Shown here: piece after piece, positions 11,004 through 25,783 of the stretch
Layout: each line of letters starts with the position of its first letter
How positions within the stretch are numbered: position 1 is the first letter of the stretch
Source of the DNA: Balamuthia mandrillaris
Taxonomy: Eukaryota > Discosea > Longamoebia > Balamuthiidae
Direction: 5' to 3'
NCBI GenBank assembly: GCA_031835245.1
Contig: JAVKOQ010000173.1
Span: forward strand, 51,998-115,997
Length of the DNA: 64,000 nucleotides
Program-made: the position numbers and the translations under genes
Notes under the pieces: model-generated
What the model was told of the DNA's origin: nothing
Databases searched by the model: none
Seen by the model: only the letters and a program-made list of their open reading frames with translations

Positions 11004-11796
11004 ATGGAAGGGCTGCTACGAGAGGCGAGTCGCATGTTCAGCGATGAGGTGCTGGTGAAGGACCTCAACAACATGTCCGTAATCTTCGTGTCCGTCTGCG
11101 TTGGCTTGTGGCTGCTCCGCCTCCTGCGAAAGCTGTACAGACACTACGAGCTGGCCTACGCCCTTCAAAACGACTTGGTTTGTTTTTTGTTGTGAATCAT
11201 TTTGAATCTTTAGCAGCTAAACATCTCCTCTCCTCTCTCTTTGTTCAACAAGGTTATTCGTTGCGATGGCTTTCAGGTACATTAGAACTCCCCACCTTCC
11301 TTCCTTCCTCCTTCCTTCCTCCCTTTCTCATTTTGAACCCCCTTTTTTTGTTGCAAAGGAGCTTAAACTGGTAGAACGAGAGAAGGCACGGCTGACGCCG
11401 TCCTGGTTTCAGCAGGTCATAAGGGAGAGGCACACCATGACGGCGCCTCTGGAAGTATCGAGCATGGCTCTTCATCTTCGCAAAGACACCATTCGTTTGC
11501 TTTCCAGCTCCTCTTCGACAACGGCAACAGCAGCAGAGCAATCAAAGGATAAGGGGCAAGAAGAACAAGCACAGCGTTGTGGAAAAGAAGAGGAAGAAGC
11601 GGAAGAGGAGAAAGAGAAGGAGAAAGAGAAGGAGAAAGAGAAGGAGAAAGAGAAGGAGAAGGAGAAAGAGAAAGAGAAAGAGAAAGACAAAGAGAAAGAG
11701 AAAGAGAAAGAGAAAGAGAAAGAGAAAGAGAAAGAGAAAGAGAAAGAGAAAGAGAAAAGAAAAGAAAGAGAAAGAGAAGAAAAAAAAAGAAAAAAA

Positions 11797-11831
<35 letters not shown>

Positions 11832-13686
11832 GAAAGAGAAAGAGAAAGAGAAAGAGAAAGAGAAAGAGAAAGAGAAAGAGAAAGACAAAGAGAAAGAGAA
11901 AGAGAAAGACAAAGAGAAAGAGAAAGAGAAAGAGACAAAGAGTAAACAGAAAAAGGATAAGAAAAAGAAAAGGAAGAAGAAGATTGCAAAGAAAAAACTA
12001 ATAGAGAAGAAGCGAAAGAATAGTCTTCGTGAAGCGATAACTGATGAAAAAGAGAAAGAAAAAGAACAAAGGCGAAGTACCAACAAAGAACCAAAGGATG
12101 AAGAAGAGATGATCACGGTGCAATTCATGTTCGACAGCAGTTTTGCTTGCAAGATAGAGTGCTTTTGGGGTTTACCTATGAAAGAAGTGGAACGAGTCTT
12201 TGCTCTCGAATCAGAGGACAGTTATCTTCGTCGCATGCGAAGGAGAGAGGACGGAGAAATGGATGGCTCAAACGCTTCCTCCGAGGATGAGGGTGATTAC
12301 GAAGAAGTCGAGGACGAGCTTAACGATGAGGAGCAAGGAGGAGCCAGAAGTAGAAGAAGAAGGAGGAGAAGAAGGAGCAGGAGTGATGCTGAACGTGCCG
12401 AACGAGCGGAGGAAGCAGAAAGGTTAAGAAGAGCTGCCATCATGGAAGCCTTTTCTGCCTCCCTTTCTGCCTTCTCTTCTCCTTCCTTTGATACTGCTGC
12501 TGCCATCTACACACCTTCTTTCTCTCCATCTCCATCTCCATCTCCATCTCCATCTTCTTCTTCGCTGATTGCGGCTGATTCTGAGAAACCTCAGCCTAGA
12601 AAAAAGAGGTCATTTTGGTCAAAGTACTCGTTCTTGGGGTCTACTTCGGATGAAATGGAGATGTTGGTGCTGAACCACAATCTTGCAAACGGGAATGAGG
12701 ACGGCCAACGTCAAAACAGTGGCAGCACAACCTTCGCTCAGGGTGTCAAGTTTGATCCATCAGCTTTTCTGTTCAAGACCGAGCCCGTTCAATATCCTTT
12801 CTTTCTTTGCTCTTCTCTTTCTCTTTTCTTTGCCGTTTTCTTTCTTTGTCGTTATCCTCTTGTTTTCTTGTTTTCTTGTTTTCTTTCGTGTTGCTCTTTT
12901 TTTTTCCTCAACTCTCTGTTCTTCTCTCCACTTTTGAAGCTGGTTCATCTCTGGTTTACAGCAGTCCAGCAATACTGCGCGCTTTGGTGGATCGCATACG
13001 GTGGAAAGAGGAGCCGCTGCCTTCTTACCCTCTCGCCATTCTGCTTTCCCCTACATCTTCCTCCTCCTCGACCAAACAGCAACAACAGCAACCACACTTT
13101 GAGTTGACCTTTGTAAACTTTGTGAATGCTGCCGATGACGAATCCAACGAGCTACGTCCTGTGGTCTTGAGACAATACCTTTTGCTGCCCTCTGCTACCC
13201 CTTCTTCTTCCTCCTCCTTTTCTCCTTCAAAAGATGCCTCCAAGGCGGATAGTGAGAACACACTGTACTGCCTTGAAATCGAGGTACTCCTTCCTTCCTT
13301 CTCTTTCTTTCGTTTCTTTCCGCTAACCTCCTTTATCTCCCTTCTTTGGTGGGAACAGGAAATCTATGGTACCAACGAAAGCGATTCGATGGAATGTGTC
13401 GTTTGTCTTACCGACACGACCGACACCACCACTCTGCCCTGTCGGCATACAAGGTAACCTCCTCACTCTCTTGTTTCTCTAGTTGTTTAGTTTTACTAAC
13501 GTTGTGTATGTTTGAAGTGTTTGTCATCAATGCCTGAAGCAGTTGGACAAGAGAGAGTGCCCGGTGTGCCGAACTCCATTCCAACTCTTCTTGCACTGGA
13601 AATTCAAAGAGAAGAACGAAGAAGAAGAAGAAGAAGAAGAAGAAGAAGAAGAAGAAGAAGAAGAAGAAGAAGAAGAAGAAGAAGAA

Positions 13687-13717
<31 letters not shown>

Positions 13718-13767
13718 GAGAAACGAAAGAAGAGCAGCAAGAAAAAGAAAAGACAAGCGACGAGTAA
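11004..13767 (+). CDS. MGRN1/RNF157-type RING E3 ubiquitin ligase with membrane anchor and Lys-Glu repeat
   Basis: The C-terminal RING is C3HC4: ECVVCLTDTTDTTTLPCRHT, then SVCHQCLKQL and CPVCRTPF, completed across the splice junction near 13455/13519. Before it lie the parts of the MGRN1/LOG2 substrate-binding region in order: LRKDTIRLL, ITVQFMFDSSFACKIECFWG, GVKFDPSAFLFKTEP, YPLAILLSP, and LYCLEIEEIYGTNESDSMEC, which mirrors the family's LLQEIYGIE block. Exon 2 is a 24-nt micro-exon at about 11252-11275. Two features differ from animal and plant relatives: an N-terminal hydrophobic helix (about residues 24-42, SVIFVSVCVGLWLLRLL) instead of a myristoylation site, and a Lys-Glu tract encoded by a GAGAAA repeat. 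The tail is a poly-Glu run. The substrate is unknown; membrane placement is inferred. Confidence 0.85.
11585..11942 (+). repeat. (GAGAAA)n hexanucleotide repeat inside coding sequence
   Basis: About 55-60 degenerate copies translate mostly as alternating Glu-Lys and lie within the open frame of the MGRN1-like ligase. Such K/E stretches tend to form long single alpha-helices. Confidence 0.85.
13612..13720 (+). repeat. (GAA)n trinucleotide run at the end of the RING ligase gene
   Basis: Roughly 35 GAA/GAG codons encode a poly-Glu tail just after the RING finger, before TKEEQQEKEKTSDE and the stop. The run is continuous with the RING frame. Confidence 0.85.
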
Positions 13768-13877
13768 AACAACAGACAAAAAACAAGTTTTGGAGTGTAT
13801 CCTTACTTTTTTACTTACTTGTAGCAGTATAATCAATAATAGTGTACAAAAAATGCTGGTAAACAAGCGAAGGAAAG

Positions 13878-15431
<1,554 letters not shown>

Positions 15432-15845
15432 CGTTCCGTAAAATTTGTGTGCGCGCGTGTGGCGTGTGGCGTGTGTGCGCGAGAGTGGGGAGATGTGCGC
15501 GCGGTGTGCGTTGTTGCTGCTACTCTTTTTGTAGTCGAAATATTTTTTGGTTGTTGAATTTAATTTTTTTTCTTTTCTTTTCTTTTTTCAGTAGCGAAAC
15601 GCTGAAAAAAGGGCAATTGGCGCGGTGGGAACGAAGATTTCCATGTTTCCTCCACGAGTTTTCCTTGGTGAAGTATAAAACGAGTTTCGTGTCGACCTTG
15701 CTTTCATTTTTCCCGCCAAAATCGTTTCACCTCCAAAATGTCAGCCTAACCGCTACTTCCCTCTCCATTGGGCCGTTACCACTGCACTAAGCCCAAATAA
15801 AAAAAAAGAAGAGGCGGTAGCAGAAGAAGGAGAAGAAGAAGAAAC
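15432..15845. promoter_or_regulatory. divergent promoter region of adenylate kinase and the coiled-coil gene
   Basis: GC-rich alternating GTGTGCGCGC next to the adenylate kinase start, then a T-rich tract. A TATAAA-like AAGTATAAAACG sits at about 15670 and a CCGTTACCACTGC stretch just before the + strand ATG. GTGTCGACC at about 15690 is a one-base variant of the window's TGTCGACA motif. No coding exon seen. Confidence 0.4.
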
Positions 15846-18524
15846 ATGACGGAACGTAGTGGGCGCGTGGCGCCACGCATGTCCTTTGGCTCCAAGCGGC
15901 GCTTCTTTGAGACGGGCATCCTTGCCTCCACCTCCACCGCCACCTCCGCCACCAAATCCCAGCAAAGAAACCCGGTGCGGAGGAAGAAACGAAGAAGCCA
16001 AGCGGCGGCGGCGGCGGCAGCGGAGGCGGTCCTCCCATCCGCAGCCGCGCAACAAAGCAGCGCTGACGACAAGAAGGAATCGGAGGGGACCTCGAGGACT
16101 TGCTTCTCCCCTCCTTCAGGAGAGGTTTCGGGCAAGGGCGCTTCCTCGGAGCGACGCGGAGCAAGACCAAGACCAAGTCTCGAGGAAGTTGTTGTGGACG
16201 GCGAGGTTCAGGAAAAGATAGACTATTTCGAGTCCTTGAAAGGAAAGGAAGAACAGAGACAATGGCTCGCTGCCCTTTGTTCCTCTGCTTCTTTCTCTGT
16301 CGCTCCAGGAGGGGAGAGCCACCAAAACAGCGCACAGGAGGAGACCGTGAGCAAGGCAGAGCATGAACAACTGCAAGCCAAATACGTTCGTAGGAAACGA
16401 AAGTGTGGCGAGTTGAGACAGGACCTCCAGCTCAGCCGACGGCGATGCGAAGAGCTGGAGTCCGAAGTGGCGCGACTGGGCAAGCGGCAGAGGACGCATG
16501 AGAAGGAGCTGCTGCAGCTACGGTTGGAAAGGGAGGCGTTGTTGAAGGAAAAGGAGGAGCGAGAACGGGAGCAAAAGGAAAGAAAAGCATGCAACTGTGA
16601 AGCTGAAAGAGAGCGAAGAGGAGCGGTTGAAAGGAGGTTGCAGGAACTCGAAGTGGAATGTCGCAGCAGAGGAAAGAGAGTCCAAGATATACTAGAAAGG
16701 CAGGCAGAGCGAGAGCAACAGGCAAAACACAAGGAAGCCCAACAGGAGGCATTGCTATTGAAGCTAAGAGAAGCAGTGGCGAACGCGGAGCAGGAAGCAG
16801 CACAAGAACGAGAAGCCGCTCAGCAACACATCCAACAATTGGAGGACTACCGACAAGAGCTAACTCGAAAGTTGGAGGAGCGACAGTATCAACGCATTGA
16901 GTTGCAGAAGGAGATCTTTGTGTTAAAGTTGAAAGTGGAGTTCAAGCAGAAAGAGTTAGATGAATTGCAGTATCGCTGTGAGGAACTCGAGAACAGTATC
17001 AACCTCAACCGAAACAACGAAGACGACATCCAAGAGCTCAAAGCCCGCTATTCGGCTCTTGAGGAAAGAGCGGAAGAAGCGCAAATGGAATGCCAACACC
17101 TTCAAGAAGAGAAGCAAAAAGCCCTCTCTCTCTGTCACGCCCAACAAACCCTCTTGCAGCAACACAAAAACGAACTCACCCAAAGCAAACATAACGAGCA
17201 GGCCACCTGTGCTTCTCTGCGTCAAGCAAACCTTCGTCTCATCCACCTTCAGGACGAGCTAACAGCCCTCTCCAAGAGCAAAGCCGAAGAAGAGGCCTCT
17301 CTTTCTGAACAACTCGAAGATATCATCCTCCAAAAGTGTTGTGCTGAGCGGGAGTTGCATCGTTCTCTGGTGGAGCTCGCTCGCAGAGAAAATCTGACGG
17401 AGGAGCAAAGCAAGGAGCTTGCCTCGCTCAGGGAGGACCTACAGCGACTGCAAGCGCTTCAGCTGGCCCACCAACAGAAGGAGGAGGAAGAGGAAGCGCA
17501 GCGACGACGATTGGAGGAGCTGAAACGAAAGGAGGAAAGGATTCGCCAACGATTGAAAGAGGGAGAAGATCGTTGCGTTAAGTGCGGAGGTCGATTCTTG
17601 CTCCGAGTCGAAGATGTGAGTCAAATTCCTCATTATTATCGAGGTCACTCCACTCCCTCTGCTTCGAGCAAAGCATCTTCATCCTCGTCTTCTGTCGCAA
17701 CGACCACTGTTCCTTCCCCTTTCACTGCTGCTGTCACGCCGAAGACGCCGAAGACGCCTAAGACGCCGAAGAAGGCACACGAGGATGAGACGAGAAACAA
17801 TAGCAGCAGAAAAAGACGAACGACCGCAGCCGCAACCCCAGTGTTGAATGTCAAACCGAAAGCATTCATCTTCGACTCACCGAATAAGGAAGAGAAGGAA
17901 GGGGAGAAAGAGGTGAAAGATGACGAAGAGAACGTACCAAACAAAGAGAACTCCTCGCCCAACCCCATCCGAAGAAAGAAAGAGGAGGAATGTCGCACCC
18001 CTTCTTCTTCAGAAACGCCTCCACGATCTCCTCTTTCAGCAAGAAAGTTGTCATCGCAAACTGCTTCTTCTCCTTCTTTCTTTGCTTCGTTGGACAGCCC
18101 TTCCCCTCAACCGCAAGAAAAAGAGGAAGAAGTACAGCAGAGGATGAAGAAGAAGAGACAAGTTTTGAAAAACAACAAGAGCGGAAAGCAGGAGAGAATG
18201 CGAAGCCTCAGAGAGCAACTGCAGAAGCACAGAATGGAGAGAAGAAAGAAGCAACAAGGAGACGAAGAGACTCTCGCGAAAAACATCGCCACAAAGCGAC
18301 GAAGCCACAAGCCCAAAAAGACGTCCACCGCGGAAGAAAAAGAGGAACAACTTTCTGCTTCTTCCTCCGCCATCACCACATTCAAAACGCCCGTTCATAC
18401 TCCTCGTCCCAAAACGCGATTGCCAAACGCAACAACATCTTCTTCTTACAAAGGCTCGCCGCATCCCAAGCTACTGCGTAGCGCAAGTACCACCAACATC
18501 CTCTCTTCCAGACAGCAGCAGTAA
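15846..18524 (+). CDS. large coiled-coil protein with basic TP-rich tail, function unknown
   Basis: One uninterrupted frame of 892 residues. Residues about 1-100 are basic and low complexity, and about 155-580 form a long coiled coil (heptads such as LQELEVECRSRGKRVQDIL and KEIFVLKLKVEFKQKELDEL). A DRCVKCGGRFLLRVEDV segment near residue 580 has a CxxC pair but no second pair nearby. The last 300 residues are basic and disordered, with TPKTPKTPKTPKK, NKENSSPNPIRR, FKTPVHTPRPKTR and a KLLRSASTTNIL ending. The many S/T-P sites and the coiled coil recall spindle, centrosome or cytoskeletal adaptors, but I cannot assign a family. It is unusual here in having no intron. The stop is 30 bp from the HAT1 stop. 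Confidence 0.8.
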   Translation: MTERSGRVAPRMSFGSKRRFFETGILASTSTATSATKSQQRNPVRRKKRRSQAAAAAAAEAVLPSAAAQQSSADDKKESEGTSRTCFSPPSGEVSGKGASSERRGARPRPSLEEVVVDGEVQEKIDYFESLKGKEEQRQWLAALCSSASFSVAPGGESHQNSAQEETVSKAEHEQLQAKYVRRKRKCGELRQDLQLSRRRCEELESEVARLGKRQRTHEKELLQLRLEREALLKEKEEREREQKERKACNCEAERERRGAVERRLQELEVECRSRGKRVQDILERQAEREQQAKHKEAQQEALLLKLREAVANAEQEAAQEREAAQQHIQQLEDYRQELTRKLEERQYQRIELQKEIFVLKLKVEFKQKELDELQYRCEELENSINLNRNNEDDIQELKARYSALEERAEEAQMECQHLQEEKQKALSLCHAQQTLLQQHKNELTQSKHNEQATCASLRQANLRLIHLQDELTALSKSKAEEEASLSEQLEDIILQKCCAERELHRSLVELARRENLTEEQSKELASLREDLQRLQALQLAHQQKEEEEEAQRRRLEELKRKEERIRQRLKEGEDRCVKCGGRFLLRVEDVSQIPHYYRGHSTPSASSKASSSSSSVATTTVPSPFTAAVTPKTPKTPKTPKKAHEDETRNNSSRKRRTTAAATPVLNVKPKAFIFDSPNKEEKEGEKEVKDDEENVPNKENSSPNPIRRKKEEECRTPSSSETPPRSPLSARKLSSQTASSPSFFASLDSPSPQPQEKEEEVQQRMKKKRQVLKNNKSGKQERMRSLREQLQKHRMERRKKQQGDEETLAKNIATKRRSHKPKKTSTAEEKEEQLSASSSAITTFKTPVHTPRPKTRLPNATTSSSYKGSPHPKLLRSASTTNILSSRQQQ

Positions 18525-18554
18525 CGTCGCACGCTTGTTGATATCAAAGACCTT

Positions 18555-20828
18555 TTAATCGCCCAACAACAACTTCTCCTCAATCTTCCTGTAGAAATTC
18601 TCAACTTCTTCCAAGTAGATGTCGTGCAGCTCTTGTCTTCTTGGCTCGCCCTCCTCGTAGCCTTGCAGCCAGTCTTGATACTTTTTGTAGAGCCGCTGCT
18701 TCACGCGCAGTCTGTACCTTTTGTATTTGGCTTTGTTGCTCTTGTCTATATACATGTATGACACCACTTCATGCAAATGTTCGATTTGTTTCTGTGTATG
18801 TTTTTTTTAAATTCAGTATTTGGCTTAACGAGAGAGAGAGAAAGAGAGAGATGAGATGGAGAGAAAATATTTGTCGCAACGAGGGAGGGAGAGAGAGAGC
18901 ACAGAGAGAGAGGGAGAGAGAGAGGAGAGAGAGAGAGAGCGAGAGATGAGAGAATGAGAGAGGGGGAAAGAACCTTGAAGAGTCGAAGTTCTTTTTGGAT
19001 GGCGGCAATGGTGGAGGCATCCAACTCTTCGGTGTAGTTCTGTTTGGTGAGGAAGCCATGCTTCCAACAGTTGCGCAGGTCCGTAACGTCCCTTAAAAAC
19101 GTAAACTCGGGAGAAGGATCTTCACAAAAATAAAGTTGGTATTTGTTTTTATCAAAAGGAATAAGTAAAAAAAAAGAAGAGGATAAGATTTGGTACCTTC
19201 GACGGTGATATCTTTCACGTGTTCGTAGGAACCTTTTCTCGCTTTGGCATCATCATAGATGGCGTTCAGAAGATGGGCTGCAAAAACACCAACAAAAAAG
19301 ATATGAGATTTGTAGAGATTAGAGTGAGAGAGGCTGATTACCGCCATGTCCTTGCTTTTGATATGGTGGCAACACCAATACTTGGCTGTGTGGTTGAAAA
19401 TTAAAATGAGAGAGAGAGAGAGAGAGAGAAGAGGAGAAGGCGTACCTTATGCGAAGACGGATAGAATCAGGATAAGCAAAGAATGGATAGACAGTGCAAT
19501 AGCCAACCACTCGGTAATGCTCTTTGCCTTCTCTTATCCGTTTCTCAAATCTTAGGGAAAAAAAGCAAACAACCATTTTCAGTACATGAGCAAGAGAGAG
19601 AGAGGAGAGCTAAGTACATGAAATAGATCTCCCATTCCAAGTCTTCGTCATCGAGGTAGCTTGACCTGTCAATGTACCAAAGTACAAACACTTGAATCCG
19701 GCGATGGAAGGCTTTCACCTCCTCTGATGAAAAATCTCCCTTTGTAACCATGTAGCTCACCTGGTCCTCGGTGCCCTTGTCTTTAGCCTTCTCGTTCTTA
19801 CCCGAGTCATGTTTGTCGAGCTTATAGGTGCGAATGACATGGCCTGGAGGTTTAAATGGTGTCGACAATCTCTGTTGGGCAAAAGAGCGAAGAGCAAAGA
19901 AACAGAACCGAGAGAACAGTAAGTGTATATGAGAAAACAAAAAATAGAAAATAAACACAAGATAGCAGAAGACAGAACGATGCTTTTAAAAAATAAGAAC
20001 GAAGAGAGCTAATAAAGAAGAACGAGTAGGAAGGAAGGAGGGAGCAGAGAAAGGAGAAAGAACAAGACAGAACGAGGCACAAGGACCAAAAGAAAGAACA
20101 AGGAGTGCAAAGAGCGGAGACCTTCACAAACTCGTCAATGTTGGTGGTATAATCCGGCGGTATGAACTTGTTGAGCGTTTGGTAGACCTCCGTGTTGGGC
20201 TTGGGCGGAGGGTAGGCGCTGGCCGGTGGCACTCGCCTCTCCCCGTAGGACAGGCCCAGGTAGAGCTGCAGCGAGCCAGCTGTGTAGTACATGTCGATGC
20301 GAGGCTCTTTGTAGCCCCGAATGATCTGGTTGTCAAACACTTGGTGAGTGTAGGTAGGGTGGAAGGTGGTCTTTGGGTCGGCAATGTCTTCCTCGAACAT
20401 CACTTGGCGTTTTCATTGGAGAGAACCACCATGTAAAAATGAGAAGATGAGAAGATTAGAGAAGAGAAAGAGAAGTAAGACGGAACATAAGTGAGAGAGA
20501 GAGAGAGAGAGAGTAAGGTTACCGAGTTTGAAGTTGATGGCATCGTTGGCTTTGCACTCCCACTCATCGAGTTCGGGCTCAGGGTCAGACCACCGGTTGG
20601 AACTGTTGGAGAGGTTCGCATTGGGCAGTCGTTCCTCATCTCCTCCACCTTGTTCTTTTTTTTTTTGGTTTTTGTTTTGGGTTTCATTCAGTTTCCATTT
20701 TTTTTTTTTTATGATACAAAAAAACCCCCAAAAGCAAAGAGGTACAGTTTAAACCAACCTTCTCCTGCTCCTCCTCCTCCACCACCACCACGCTCCAGTC
20801 GATCGGAAGCAGCGGAGAGGGCGCTCAT
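18555..20828 (-). CDS. HAT1: histone acetyltransferase type B catalytic subunit HAT1
   Basis: Acetylates newly made histone H4 (Lys5/Lys12 in other organisms) together with an RbAp46/48-type WD protein. Start MSALSAASDRLERGG; then LDEWECKANDAINFKLG, FEEDIADPKTTFHPTYTHQV, IIRGYKEPRIDMYYTAGSLQ, NKFIPPDYTTNIDEFVKV, and ETASF-like VLWYIDRSSYLDDEDLEWEI. The acetyl-CoA binding loop reads VLPPYQKQGHGG, the Q/RxxGxG motif of GNAT enzymes, followed by LLNAIYDDAKARKG. A C-terminal basic helix region (KRYRLRVKQRLYKKYQDWLQ) and acidic end match the family. Several introns contain GA/TC repeats. Order and length fit HAT1 throughout. Confidence 0.93.
18826..18955 (+). repeat. (GA)n-rich tract in a HAT1 intron
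   Basis: Interrupted GAGAGA over about 130 bp; pyrimidine-rich on the HAT1 sense strand. Confidence 0.85.
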
Positions 20829-21301
20829 TTCTTGGCGTAGCGTCGCACTACTTTTTTTCATGATTCGATTCTCTCTTTCGATTTATTATTCGTTTCCACT
20901 CCAATCAATCTTTGTTGCCCGTATTCCCTGCTTGGCTCTGCTGGTGTGAAGTTTGCACTTTCTTTGAGTTTTTTTGGCGGGAAAGGCATGCCGTCGATCC
21001 ATTTACGAAAAAGGACTGGTTGGATCGGGAAGCGAAGTGATCGTGGCCAACCAGGAATCAGAATGAGAATTTGCTTGAGGGGCTTTCATTTCTCGTTTCC
21101 ACTTTTTTCCGATTTTTTTTGTCTCTTTTTTTCTTTTCTTTTTTTTTTTGTGTAGTAAGAAGAAGTAAAGTGTTGCCCCTTTTCTTGCTGCTTTCCTTCC
21201 TCCCTTCCGTCGTCCTCCTCGGAGCATCCAATTCTTCCATTCCCTCATCACCGACGTCGTCGTTGTTTCACATCACCACCACCACCACCACCACCACCAC
21301 A
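20829..21301. promoter_or_regulatory. divergent promoter region of HAT1 and the NDK-like gene
   Basis: Mixed-composition sequence followed by a pyrimidine-rich leader (about 21090-21300) ending in a CAC repeat directly before the ATG. The leader includes possible 5' UTR. No coding exon supported. Confidence 0.4.
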
Positions 21302-21689
21302 ATGAGCGTGAACGTACAAGACATTTTGGCTGCTCACAAGAAGGTCGCCTCCCAGGAGGCCACCCACGCCTGGGTCAAGCCCTACGAGGCCAAGAAGGAC
21401 ACCACCGGCCTGCACCAGCTCGTCTTCTTCCTCAAGCCCGAGGTCACCGCCGCGGACAAGGGAGTGAACGTGGAGGCCATCGTCGAGCTCGCCACCAAGA
21501 TCCTCGGCGAGAACGGCGTGGAGTTTGGCGCCGTGAGAGTCCTTGGAGGAGAGTACTTGGACAAGCACGGTCTCATGACCGAGCACTACGGAGTCATCTC
21601 CAAGGTTTGTTTTTTTTTCCCCTCTCTTTCCTCGTTCTTTTCTTTCTAATTTTCCTGTTTTTTCCCTCACCGTCTTTCTCTTCTTCACT

Positions 21690-21732
<43 letters not shown>

Positions 21733-22574
21733 GCTTTTTGGCTTATTCTCTTTTACTTTGTAAACGCAAACACGTCCAGATCTCGAAGGAGGGAGTGTCT
21801 GCCATCTCTGACACCGCCAAGCAGGTCCTCAACGAGAAGTTCAAGGACCTGCTGGAGGCCGGCGCTGAGGTGCTCGGCGGCAACCAGTTCCTTGACCGCC
21901 AGAAGGAGTTCAACGCCTTCTCCTTGATTGTCCTCAACGACAACCTCGGCACCACCCGTTTGGCTGGTGGCACCTACGCCATGCCCATCAAGGTCCTCGG
22001 CAAGCCCTTCATCCTGCTCAACCCCTTCCATGCCTACCAGCTGGTTCCCTACACCACCCCCGGTAACTCCATCATCATCTTTGAGTGCCTGTCCAAGACC
22101 TCCTGGGCTGATCTCCGCCAGAAAGTCTGTGGCGCCACTGACCCTAAGGTTTGTTCTCTCCCTATCGTTTCTTCACCTTGTTATTACTCTCCTCTCTCTT
22201 CTGCTCGTTAATCAAATGTTAATAACACAACAAAGGCTGCTGAGGAAGGCTCCATCCGTAACACCTTGTTGCAGCAAAAGGAGAGCCTCGGCCTGAAGGA
22301 CGTGGACAAGGGCACCAACGGCGTGCACATGAGCGCCGGTCCCTTGGAGGGCATGGTGGAGCTCCAACGCTTCTTTGCCGACCACGAGGCCGGCTCCTCC
22401 TTTGGCTTTGACGAGACCTGCTTTGGCAGTTTGTTGGTCTCCAAGGGCAAGTCCGTGGAGGACGTCAAGGCCCTCGCTGCCAACCCCGACAAGACCGTGG
22501 GCGACAAGAACGTCTCTGTGTTTGACTTGACGGAGGAGGAAGATGCTTTGGTTGCCATCGAGAAGCTTAACTAA
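21302..22574 (+). CDS. nucleoside-diphosphate-kinase-like protein, divergent
   Basis: Three exons (21302-21604, 21780-22148, 22236-22574) encode 336 residues. The N-terminal part (HQLVFFLKPEVTAADKGVNV, then FGAVRVLGGEYLDKHGLMTE and HYGVI) resembles the start of an NDK fold. The C-terminal part resembles its end: GATDPKAAEEGSIRNTL, then GVHMSAGPLEGMVELQRFF, where NDKs have GxTxPxxAxPGTIR and NVVHGSDSxExAxxEIxFF. The His in GVHMS could match the phosphorylated His, but the surrounding NxxHGSDS is not kept, and about 150 residues lie between the halves. Activity is therefore uncertain. Codons are strongly biased to C/G endings (GCC, AAG, CTC, ACC), more than most neighbours, suggesting high expression. 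The stop lies about 60 bp from that of PFKFB. Confidence 0.6.
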
Positions 22575-22632
22575 AAAAAAACAGAAGCTATTCTTTTCTT
22601 TGCTTACTTATGATTTTTCTTTCTACTTCTTT

Positions 22633-25392
<2,760 letters not shown>

Positions 25393-25783
25393 TGAAACAG
25401 AGAGAGAGAAAAAAGCCACACCACACACCAAAAAAAAAAAGAGTGAAGAAAAGAGAAAAAAGAAAGAAAAGTGGGGAAGGAAAAATAAATAAAGAAAAGA
25501 AAGAAAGCGAGTCGAGTGAAACCAACGACAACGGACCGAACGGTGCGGCACTGCTTTCTTTTTTGTTTCTTTCCTTCCTTTTATTGGAATGCTAAGAATG
25601 TTGGACACGTCACACAAGAATGTCATTCAACTACATTCCTTTCATGTTTCGGATGATTATCATTCTTGAAGACAAGGCATGTAACATATTTAAACAATAC
25701 AATGTATTCCTGGAATTCCTTGCATTCCTTCGAAAAGAAAGGAAAACAAACAAGGAAGAAAGAAGAACGCAAAAAGACTAACA
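25393..25783. promoter_or_regulatory. divergent promoter region of PFKFB and TAF6
   Basis: A purine tract near the PFKFB start, then about 200 bp with repeated GGAATG/CATTCC hexamers (near 25586, 25634 and 25722), plus AGAATG variants. CATTCC is the core bound by TEAD-family factors in animals; use here is only a suggestion. Confidence 0.35.
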
